A stretch of 64,000 bases of DNA from the NCBI RefSeq assembly GCF_932294415.1, contig NC_065539.1:49123501-49187500 (forward strand). Direction: 5' to 3'. Below the pieces are notes generated by a model that saw only the letters and a list, made by a program, of their open reading frames with translations, ran no database searches and was not told where the DNA came from. Of this stretch, positions 1 through 10,800 are shown in pieces; within the stretch, counting starts at the first letter, position 1; each line of letters begins with the position of its first letter. The translations under genes were made by a program, and so were the position numbers. The stretch comes from Quercus robur. Lineage: Eukaryota > Streptophyta > Magnoliopsida > Fagales > Fagaceae.

Positions 1-129
1 TATAGAATTCTTTTACGCATGAATCTTGAAGAGCTCTTTATCCCCATAATGAACAATGAATACCATATAAAAAAAAAATGCTTAAGGACCACCAATAGAG
101 CTGCCATACCTTTTCATTAATTTCATTAA

Positions 130-300
130 CTAAACATCCCCCTCTTCTTCTGTTTTTTTTTTTTTTGGGTAAATTCAAAAGTTGGGAGAGGAAATTTGAA
201 CCCTGGATGTCTCGGTTGATTATTCAATATATGGTTGCAACTATCTTCCTTGTTTGTTTATCAGAACCACCCAACAACACTATACTAGTTTAGAATTTGA
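130..300 (-). repeat. Degenerate SINE-like copy
   Basis: Read on the minus strand, this stretch carries a B-box-like core (AGGGTTCAAATTTCC) after a GAGACATC block, and ends in a poly(A) run, seen as the T run near 150-166. The GAGACATC-AGGGTT block is shared with the better preserved SINE at 610-711, so the two look like one family. The 5' part with the A box is not recognisable and no clear target duplication was found. It lies just downstream of, or within an intron of, the methyltransferase gene. Confidence 0.4.
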
Positions 301-609
301 TTCCAGGGGCTGGGGCTCTGTACATATGCTATGTGCTTGGGGCACACAAATTACTACGGGGCACTACAACTGCCTGTTAAGAAAACTAAGTCAACAAGCA
401 AGTAAGAAAGCAAGGAAAACACAATGATTCATTTAGGTTGAGCATGAACAAAAACTGTAAAAACAATAAAAAAATAAAATGGATGAAAACGGGAAGAAAA
501 ATTTTCACAAAAACACTCAGTGGGTCTTGAGGACAACATCCTCCATGTTTATCATGCAAGCACACAGAAGGGGGATTTTCCCATCTGAGCTAAAGCTCAT
601 TGGTTATCT

Positions 610-711
610 TTTTGTAATTTCAATAGTTGGAGGTGAGGGGGGTTTGGAACCCTAGATGTCTCTGTTGGAAACACTAGGAAGTGCCAACTAGTTGAGCTAC
701 ACTCTTGGAAA
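610..711 (-). mobile_element. tRNA-derived SINE with target-site duplication
   Basis: On the minus strand the sequence begins with an A-box-like TAGCTCAACTAGTTGG and continues to a B-box-like GGGTTCCAAACCC, the spacing expected of an internal RNA polymerase III promoter. It is flanked by imperfect 16-bp direct repeats at 594-609 (agctcattggttatct) and 712-727 (agcccattgattatct), which read as a target-site duplication. The tail is short. It sits inside or just 3' of the SpoU methyltransferase gene. A decayed tRNA pseudogene is an alternative, but the flanking repeat favours retroposition. Confidence 0.6.
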
Positions 712-830
712 AGCCCATTGATTATCTATCATCCTTACACTTTGAAAGAGTACATATAAGTGGAAAGCCTGCATGCTCTAAAAGGTGAAATTTACTTATG
801 AAGTACTTTGATGATTGTCAATGAAATTAC

Positions 831-2407
831 CTCCAAAATGATGCAATACAATAGAAGCCGCAACTGTGACATTCAAAGAAGCAGTACCACAACCATACTG
901 TGGGATATAAACAAAAAAGTCACATATCTCACATTCTTTGGCAGAAAGGCCTGTTCCCTACAAAGTAAAAACAAAGAAGCATCACAAAAATAGCCTAAAA
1001 ATTATGAATACCCAAATGATCTCAAACTAAACTACAGTTTCTTCTTCCAGTGAGCTTTATTGCAATACTGTAAAATAAAACGCCTAGGAAGCCCTCAGTG
1101 GCATTCCTAACTTATCACCCTCTTGGTACCATGGGTAACAAACTGAACTCAAAAGCCCAACCCCACCTTTCAATGCTAAAATTTGATTCACCCAAACTGC
1201 GAGAAGGCTTGTCTTTTGTGGAGTTTTGTCTTTAGAACATTTGGAGTCTCATGGGTTTTTACTAGGAAGGGTGATGGATCTGCTATTTGGATAAAGGAAT
1301 TGGTTGGGGAAGCACTCGTCTGAAATTTGGAATTTGACACTGTTGTGTTTGATGTGATGCATTAGGAGGGAGCATAATAATCGCAAATTTGAAGATGTGG
1401 AGAGTTTGGGGAATCAGCTCCTTGCCTTGTTAATGGGCTCTCTGTTTGATTGGTCTCAGGCTTAGGGGCTCACATCTAGTGATTCCCTTCCAATGCTAAT
1501 ATATTTGCTTCTTCTTGTTCATAGTTGTGTATTTGTTTTGCTTTTATTTGTACATCTTTGCTGCTTTGTGATCTTTTCACATGAAGTAGTCTTTTTTCAA
1601 ATAACATTTTTCTTACTCATCAAAAAAAAAAAAGTAAAAAAAAAAATTATTCACCCAAATATTCAAAAGGACCACTTCCATACATTAGAATAGATATCCC
1701 AGCAAAAGAGACATATCTAGGCATCACTAATGCTTAGATTGCAACTTGCAAGCACATATTGTATTATTCCTCTTAAGCCTATGATTACTAAGCAATATAA
1801 TTAACTTAGCACATTGAAAACTGAAATGATAAAGCATACAAATTCAGACTTCCATACTTAAAAGGAAATTCCACCAAGAAACACCAAACAAACTAATTGA
1901 AAAATAACCCAAAATTTTAAATAACCAAAAGATCAAGGAAAGTCACAATATACATATATAAACCAGCAAAAAATTCAAAACCCCATACCTCATTTCCGAG
2001 TAGAAAAGCTGTGCTTTTCTTGAAAGGGTGCTGATTGACAGCCACAGCAGTGTCTGTAATCTCGACCCCACAAATATCACAATCTTTGTCCTGAAACACA
2101 AATACCCACTTCAAGATTTCACATTCCAAACCCAAAACAACCAAAAAGACAAAGACTTCGTAAAAAAAAAAAAGCAAACACACCCACAAAATTCTCGTAC
2201 CTTGAGGAATTGGCGAGCGTCAGAGAGAGAGTGGAAGTGGCGGAAGCTGACGTGGGAGGTGGAGCCGTGGCTTCCAAAGGCGTTGAAGTCTCTGCGGCCA
2301 ACTAGAATGAGCTCGGAGACGCCGAAGGCGGTGGCGCTCCGGGCCAGTGTGCCAACGTTGTGTCGTTTTGCTATGTTGTGCACCACGACGTAGCACTCCA
2401 CGCTCAT
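831..2407 (-). CDS. SpoU/TrmH-family RNA 2'-O-methyltransferase (3' end missing)
   Basis: Likely an S-adenosylmethionine-dependent tRNA/rRNA ribose 2'-O-methyltransferase with the SPOUT (trefoil-knot) fold. Three exons are visible: 2201-2407, 1989-2090 and 831-957, joined at canonical GT-AG sites in the correct phase. Exon 1 opens with MSVECYVVVHN and the SPOUT motif NVGTLARSATAFGVSELILV. Exons 2 and 3 give LLGNEGTGLS and YIPQYGCGTASLNVTVAASI, the SAM-binding and dimer motifs of the family. The frame is open at the last donor (position 830), so a terminal exon with the end of the knot must lie before position 1; I looked for it in 1-780 and did not find it. The start is the first ATG of the open frame. 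The family call is firm from three motifs; the RNA substrate is unknown. No organelle-targeting extension is seen, so a cytosolic or nuclear location is the default inference. Confidence 0.85.
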
Positions 2408-2611
2408 TTTGTGAATGATACAAGAGTGAAAGAGAAATGGGGTTTGGGGGGTTTTGAGGTTTTTTGGCAGTTTTTATGGTTTATGGGATTCGGGAAGAGA
2501 ATTCGGTTGTGGCGGCCGACCATTTTAAGCAGCAAGAGCAAAGTACAAGAGACACAAAGACAATGAACGACGTCGTTCTTCTTTGACGAATTTTATTTTT
2601 CTCTTTTTTAA

Positions 2612-2646
<35 letters not shown>

Positions 2647-2954
2647 GTAATGTCGAATTTTAAAATACAATTAGCTGGCTCCATTTGCTTAGAAAAAATA
2701 GCTGAGCATTACTGATATCATATAGCCCCCGTTCAATCTAACTACTCGCTAACGTGTGCAATGCACATATAGTTAGCAAAGGTTAAATATCATTATTTTG
2801 AATGCTACAATGAGTTGAAAAATAAATTAATAATTCTAATTTAAAATAAAGAACAAAGGCACACTACTAATGTTTCTATCATACGATTTATTTTCATAAA
2901 AACAATTGACTGACTTTCACAATATAAGGAAAGACATGACAAACAATTGACCAA
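2408..2954. other. Intergenic, with promoter of the methyltransferase gene
   Basis: No gene is seen. The first hundred bases must hold the 5' UTR and promoter of the minus-strand methyltransferase. A poly(T) run of about 30 bases lies near 2615-2645. The rest is AT-rich, unique-looking sequence. Confidence 0.5.
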
Positions 2955-3416
2955 AATGGACCGAACCGAATAGATCGAAGTGAACCAAATTGGACTAGAT
3001 AAAATAGAATGGATCGGATAGGCCTAAATTGGACAGAATAAGACCAAATAGACGAAATAGAAACAAAGTGAACAGAACGGACCGAAAAGAACTAAATTGG
3101 ACCGTATAAGACTGAATAGGACTAAAGTAGACCGAATGGACCGAATATAATTAAAGTTAACCGAATAAACCTAGTAGGACCAAAGTGGACGGAATAGAAC
3201 CGAAGTGGACAGTATGGACCGAATAGGACCAAAGTAGCTCGAATGGACGGAATAGAACTAAAGTAGACTGAACAGACCGAATAGGACCAAAATGGACCGA
3301 AAAGAACCGAAGTGGACAGTATGGACCGAATAGGACCAAGTAGACCGAATAAGACCAAGTAGACCGAATGGACCAAATAGAACCAAATAAGACCATTGTG
3401 GACTGAATAGGATCAA
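2955..3416. repeat. Degenerate 11-12 bp minisatellite (GGACCGAATAG type)
   Basis: About 460 bases consist of head-to-tail variants of ggaccgaatag and ggaccaaagtag, with single-base changes and small indels. Because the period is not a fixed multiple of three, open frames arise on the minus strand with repetitive Leu/Phe/Gly/Pro/Ser-rich translations; these are artefacts of the repeat. The array fades out on both sides. Confidence 0.85.
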
Positions 3417-3609
3417 AACTAAGCTATTTGAAATTTTTCTGGAGGGTGAAAGATAAGGGTATGCCTGTGAGCTTTTATTCCTCCTATTATGGCAGTTGAA
3501 ACAAGTGTCTTAAAGGTGTTTGGGATTTTTTTGTAGGTTTCAATTAGCTTAACTTGTGAAATTTCTTGTCGTCAAACAAAAGATTTGAGATTCGAATCTC
3601 ACCTACACC

Positions 3610-3720
3610 AAAAATTGATTAATGTCTTGGTTTAATGATAAAAATCAATCATCATGAAGCCCATAGGTTGAAATACTATAATATCTATAAATAAATCAAT
3701 AAAAAAAATAAAATAAAAAA
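3610..3720 (+). repeat. SINE-like fragment with A-rich tail
   Basis: The stretch has the order GTCTTGGTTTAATGATAAAA, then CATAGGTTGAAA, then a tail of a/t-rich repeats of the form aaaataaaataaa. This resembles a tRNA-like A box and B box followed by a SINE tail, but both boxes match poorly and no target duplication was identified. Weaker look-alikes occur near 47075 and 49865. Confidence 0.3.
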
Positions 3721-4872
3721 CTTTTTGGAATTTTCTTTCAACAAGTTGTTTGAAATATTTCATTTTGGTGAAGTTGGATTTTGTAAAGCTCCTTGAGGTA
3801 ATCTTATATTTCTTCAAGTTTGTTATGTAAGCTCAAGTTTTGTGTTACAAAACTTGAGTTGAAAGCTATTGTAACATGTTAATTATAATGGATTATTCGG
3901 AGCTTAATCTGTGGGTCTAAGCTTAGTAATGTAAATCTTGTGTATATTTTATATGTCTTCTATATGTTTGATGCTCTTTCTCTTGGATTCCATAGTACAT
4001 ATCTTGCTAGCTTATCATTGGGTATTTGATGGGGGCAACTTCTATTACATTTGTGTTGGTAACACTTTGTTGACAATATTGGTTGAGACTTTTCTCTCAC
4101 CAAAAAGTGGGTAGTTTTCCCAACATTTCTCACATTCTAAGATTATCCATAAGATCATAACTAAAATTATTTTCCTATATTTTATTATGTGGAAAAGATA
4201 AAAATAAAATAAAATTATTTCATCTATTTTGAAGAAAAATCTTCAGACTTAATAAAACAAAACTATAAATGAATTGTCATCATTCTTCCCTTTCCTCTCT
4301 TCTCACTTTTAAGCCAAACATCTTATTCTTCCAATGTACAAAAAGCAACACATTCCTTTCATTCTTAGTCAGGATTGAATTTCATTCTGCAATCTAAAGT
4401 TCTACCATTGTTCCATGTATGTGCAATAGAGAAGCAAGCTATAATATATTTGGTTGAGTTACAAGAGATCCAAGCATTACATATACATGGTACAGCCCTG
4501 CAAAATTAAATGTGCTGATGTAACTTGTACCCAAATTATGACTTGTTTAGCTTCTTCTTTTTCCCCCTCAGTTCGAGTTGTTTACAGTTACATATTTCTT
4601 TTGAATGTACAAATTAATTTATTTTTAAAACTCTAAACAGCAGAATTATTATTCACAGAGGATTTTCTGTCAACCATAAATACTGATCCCCTCTTCTCCA
4701 TAGGAGGACTTGTCCATTCTTTTTCACTTGTATAATGTTGATAGCATTCCCTTTCTCCTTGCCTTCGTCTTCTACACCAATGTAATTATTGAATGTTTCT
4801 GTATATGTTATATGCATATTCAACTGCAATTACTACACAAGGTCAAGCAATGTGTTGAAGTAGTTAATCCTC
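3721..4872. other. Intergenic and PPDK 3' flank
   Basis: No coding frame of interest is present. The last few hundred bases next to 4873 should contain the 3' UTR and polyadenylation region of the minus-strand PPDK gene; a minus-strand AATAAA-type signal is possible in the AT-rich stretch near 4616-4626. Otherwise nothing was recognised. Confidence 0.4.
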
Positions 4873-7800
4873 TCAGACAGCAACTTGAGCAGCTGCGAGC
4901 CTAGCAATAGGAACCCTGTTGATAAAATTTAAATCAGGATTTTGTTCCAATTATGAAAGTAGTATAAGTATAGGAAAATTCTAAGTGCCAAGACAGGCCA
5001 ACCTGAATGGAGAACATGAAACATAGTCCAGTCCAGCCTCTGCAAAGAAGGCAATGGAAGAAGGATCCCCACCTTGCTCTCCACATATTCCAACCTGTTT
5101 TATCACCATCATATCTCAAGTCAAGAAAAATAATCAAAAATGCCCCTACATTACAATAAGCTATTAGCAGAGCTGCCTGCATGGGATATATGAAAGAATT
5201 TGAGAATTTATATCACGTTCCAACTTGATCATAGATGGGGCACCATGAAAACATTTCATTATTTATGAGTGATGAATGCTGCAAAATGCAGCCCCATCAT
5301 CTTGACAGAATGACATGCCAGCCATCATAAAATGCATGAAGTTCAATCTGCAGACAGCTCGAATATTGTCATAAATGGCTAATTGAAGCTATGCATTGCT
5401 TGGTCTGGTCACTTTAATGTGATTTGAACATCATTTTTGTCACAATCATGAATTGTTATCTTGCTCTGTTAAACCCAAATGTCCTATCAACTCTCCATAG
5501 ACAGGAACATTTCTACATATTTCAACAGTACAAGTGCACCTTATAATACCTTTAAGCTAGGCCTAGCTGCACGACCCCTTTCTGTGGCAATCTTGATGAG
5601 TTGACCAACACCTCTTTGATCAAGTACCTGCAAGCAACAAAATTGGAATAGAAGAAATCAGTTCCTATTTGTCTCCATTCCCCTAAATATGAACTCTTCT
5701 GTTTCTCTTAGCATAATCCATCTTCCCAAGAAGCCCATGGACTTGTGTCAAGATAATTAAAAAAGACTAACCTCAAATGGATCATTCTGTAGAATGCCTT
5801 GGGCTAGGTAAATAGGGAGAAACTTGCCAACATCGTCTCTACTGTAACCAAAGGTCATCTGTGTGAGATCATTGGTTCCAAAGGAGAAGAACTCTGCTTC
5901 CTTTGCAATCTGTAAATCATGCATTACAGGATGCAAGGCATTATTAGCAGTAATGAATATTACATTCCTTTATCTAGGTTGAAATTTATAATGGTTTGCC
6001 AAGCTTCAAAGAGAGACATTAAAATAATGTCTTTCCTCATAAAGACTTCCCTATGGCTTAAAGAGTATTTATAGAAACCTGAAAGGAACATTTCAACTTA
6101 GCATACCTCATCTGCAACTAGAGCAGCTCTAGGGATTTCAATCATGGTCCCCACCTTATAGTTCAAGGAGGAACCCATCTCAGAGAACACCTTCTTAGCA
6201 ACACTTCGTATCAAACTCACTTGATGTCCTAGTTCCTGACATAGCACAATGTCAACTTATCTCAGAAAAAGCACTTTGGGTGTCTGTTCCCTTAAATATT
6301 AAACTGTAAGAATTCTGATCAGTTTTAACTTTTATGATTATGAGATCAGAATTGGTAGAAAAGCATATCTAAAACTGCATGAAGTTTAATCACACTGAGG
6401 TTTCTTGTTTTGAGTGACATACACAGATTCAAGATAAAGAAATGAAAACATGGTTTAGAATGAGAAATGTAAATTTAGTTGCATCTTTTTCTCTCATTCT
6501 AAGCATAATAAGTGAACCTAATATTACACATGAATAATAAGACAAAAGAAGAGACAGAACCATGCCTGAGGTGTTCCAACAAGGGGAATCATTATCTCAG
6601 GAAAAACTTTAACACCTTGGTTGCTCATTGAGACAGCAGCCTGAAAGATTGCACGTGCCTGCATTTCAGTGAGTTCTGGATATGATATCCCTAGCCTGTT
6701 GAGACAACAGAAAAAGTTATTTGTGAATAACAATGAAATGGTTTTTTGTATATATCTTGTATTCTTTACAAGTGTTGCTCAAGAAAACTAGTGTTGAGAG
6801 TTATTTCAGAGTCATCCTAACAACAATGTAATATGAACTCGAGGATAGTCAAATAACCCTATATTGTCAGAAAAGGAATGAGGTAGTTGTGGGTTGCTGG
6901 TCGAATTATCAATACTCTGAAATGTGGCCAAGATGAAGATGCAGTCAGTGCTCAATGTATCACATGCATTTTTAGTTCAGAGTGATGAGAGTTGGAGCCC
7001 AACATGATGTAAGAGGCACCAAAGTGTAGCGTCTGTTTAATAACATCTTTATTGGCTTTTAACTAAGATTCTATATCAGTTGTGTATTCAAAAAACTTTA
7101 TTTTTTTATAATACTACTAGCAATTAAGGGAGCACTAGTTATACTAGTTGCCAATTACTATGAGAACAAAATTTGAGCAATCTTTGAAACAAGAGCCCAT
7201 AAGAAGGGTCACCAAACCTGCAGCCTCTGAAACCAAGCATGGGATTTACTTCTGATAACTTTTCAATTCTTGAAAAAACTTCATCTTCATTTACTCCTGT
7301 CTCTGTAGTTAGTTCGCTTACTATCTGTTGTAGGTCACCTTCTGGAAGAAATTCATGAAGTGGAGGATCCAACAGTCGGATTGTTACTGGCAGGCCTGAA
7401 AATTCCATATAATCTTGGTTAATTACAGATTCAATATATATATATATATATATATATAAAGACTTAAATGTAAACTGAGTGCCCAAAATACTCCAGGTTT
7501 AAGTTTTCCATCTCTCTCTATTGTAATTGTCATTGCAGTTTACCAAATTTGTTGCTCCACAAGGCAGATATTTCATAATTTTCAAATTTTCAAAACAAAA
7601 GAAGAGGAAAGTACCATCCATTGCACGGAAAATTCCTTCAAAGTCAGATCTTTGATAAGGTAACAAACAGTCCAGAGCTACCTTCCTTTGTTCAGGAGTA
7701 ACTGCCATTATCATCTTCCTAACAGTCTTTATCCTTTCATCTGAAGCAAAGAACTGAAACAACCCAAAGCATGAGAAAAATAAAATCTGTAACCTTACTG

Positions 7801-10800
7801 GACCAGATAAAAGATGATCTAGAAAGTAAAGCTAATTTTTTGTTTTTAGTTAACACCAATATACACTAACCTTCATGCATATGAATCATTTGTGAAGAAA
7901 TTTATAAAAGAAGTATGAGGGATGTTTGAAATCAAGAGAAGAACTTGATTAAGTTCCTCGAGCTCTACCATGCAATTGGATGGAAGTTGGGGATTTACAT
8001 GGATACAACATTGTAATAAAAATAAAGGTAATATCTTAAATTTATAATGTCCTTGTTTCGACAATTGTCTAAGAAAATTTGTGCTCATATATGTATATTG
8101 TATACCCTACTACTGTGGTACAAGCCATGTACTTGACTCATATTAGATCCTGTCTGGAAACAATGAACCGTTCAGATTTGAAGATACTTCCAAAATTCCA
8201 TTGATAATTAACTATACATATCTGGAAAAATTGTTTCTTTTACATGCTATGATGAGGCAGATGACAGTGAAGTAAGAGAAACAGTTACCATGTGCTCTGT
8301 CCTGCAAAGGCCAATCCCTTGGGCACCATTGTTTCTTGCTGTTAGGGCATCTTCAGGTGTGTCAGCATTTGCCATGACCTGTTACAGCACCATACCACTA
8401 AATTAGATTATAGAATTTCCCACTACTGACAATACAAGCACTTACAGCAGTTAACAGAAATGTAGCACCTTGAGTTGCCTTATCTTATCAGCCCAAGACA
8501 TAAAGATCTCCAAGTCACCACTTAAAGCGGGAGGAGAGAGTGGTTGTTTTCCCAATATCACTTCACCTGTTGACCCATTGAGTGAGAGCCATTCTCCTTC
8601 CTTAATCACCACATCCCCAATCACAACAAACTGCATTGTTTATAAACAAAACCTATTTGTCATATTCCCTCTTACTCTGAAGCAGCTATAATGCATAGGA
8701 GATCCAATTTTTAGAATTTTACCTTCTCATTGTCATTTACACGGATTTCAGAACAGCCGGAAACACAACACTTTCCCCACCCACGCGCTACAACAGCTGC
8801 ATGAGATGTCATGCCACCTCTAGCTGTTAAGATACCAGCAGCTGCATGCATACCCCCCACATCCTCAGGGCTGGTCTCTGTCCTTACCTTCAATCACACA
8901 AAATCATAGAAAACTTCAGTTCTAATCAGTGAAATGGGAATAACAAGTCGAAATGCATATGAAATAAGATGTTGTGAGTGGAGTGACCAAAGTCATAAAT
9001 AAATATGTTTCCCGTATAATGAAATTTGTTCAACCTAATATCATAATGTTCAATAATCTGACATGCAGCTATATCCTAACTAAGCGTACATGTTTTAATA
9101 CAAAGAGTGTGTTTTTACTCGTGTTACAATAAATGGCATCAGTGAGCAAACTGCAATGCCATTAGAATTATAACTAAATCTATTCCATCAGTAATATCAA
9201 GCCATAACCATAAGCTGCATTTTTTGTCCAACACAGGAAATTTCTCTTTATGCAGCTCAAAATAAACTAACAGCTCTATGAAAGAAAAGGAATTGTGAAA
9301 AAGGGTATTAGTTTGAGCATACCAAGATGGCACTCTTTCCTTGTGCATGCCATGCTTCAGCATCATCAGCTCCAAACACAATCTGCCCCACTGCAGCCCC
9401 TGGAGATGCTGGCAAGCCCTTGGCAACCACTTTGTCTTTATAAGCAGTCGGATCCTCAAACTAGTCCAGCAACATTCCAATGAAGTTAGGAAGACCTTTA
9501 CATTATCACATAAATGTCATCATATGTAGTTGTATGCATACAAATGTCTACAGTGCATTGTTAGAGCAGATGTAGGGATCTTCATCATAGAGAAAAATAA
9601 AAATGATTATCAGGAATTTTTTTGTGTGCAAAGAACAAACATAGGAACACCAGATATAAAAGACATGACAAGCTAGCTTAATTAAATAGATTGATTGAGA
9701 TATACTGAATATACAGGCCCATGTTAATGATTCTGCATATACATTCAGCCATTAGCCTATACTTTGCATCAAAGTTCATTTTAAGTTCCTTAAATGGCAA
9801 TTAATTAATATTGATTTCAGTTTGACCCATGATTTTTAATTTGCGGTTAAGATGAAAATGCCAACCTATATGCAGATATATTTGCTATTAGACCACTGTC
9901 GACATATATATACCTGTGGATGAAGAAGTTGGTCAAGATGTTGTGGCTCCACCATCTTAATTGCAGAGCGCATATCAACAAGCCCTTCATTTGCCATGTC
10001 TACAGCTATCTTTACTGCACCTTTACCAGTACGCTTTCCAGAACGGCATTGCAACATCCACAACCTATTTTCTTGGACGGTGAATTCAATGTCCTGTATT
10101 TATCAGAAAATACCCCATCCCAGTATGTTACTAAATTATAATAGAAATCATATTATTGTTAAATGTCGCCATATGACTGACTTGTACTTCAGGCTTTGAG
10201 AACATGAAGACCATTATAATCTCAGAAATCAAGAAGGTAAAGAAAGTAATACTGACAATTAAAATCATCTTCCTAACAAATGAGAACTTTTAAGTTTTAC
10301 CATCATATCTTTGTAATGTCGCTCTAGAATTTCGCAGTTCTCCACAAGCTCCTTGTAAGCTTCAGGCATGCAACTTTTCATGGTGTCCAAGTCTTCTGGT
10401 GTCCTAATTCCAGCAACCACATCTTCTCCCTATTCAAAGCCATTCTTCAGCTACACTCATAAAATCAATACTAAGATAACCTCTACTGATATGTACATTA
10501 ATATAGAAGTTAAGTCTTAAAGTAAGCTCAAGATGGGACTGGCATAAAAACCTGAGCATTGATTAGAAACTCCCCATAGAGCTTCTTCTCACCAGTGCTA
10601 GGATTTCTAGTAAATAGAACACCTGTCCCTGAAGTATTTCCCATGTTCCCGAACACCATGCATTGAATGTTTACTGCAGTTCCCTTCAAACCAGTTATCT
10701 GATTGATGCTCCGGTATTTAATGGCCCTTGAGCTATCCCAAGAATCAAAAACAGCTTTAACAGCCAACAGTAATTGCTGTTTGGGATCTGTAGATAGATA

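Noticed and set aside
808-993. Plus-strand 61-residue open frame
   Set aside because: It is antisense to exon 3 of the methyltransferase, whose minus-strand translation carries the conserved YIPQYGCGTASLN motif.
3122-3396. Minus-strand frames with Leu/Phe/Gly/Pro/Ser repeats
   Set aside because: They are translations of the 11-12 bp minisatellite and have no gene context.
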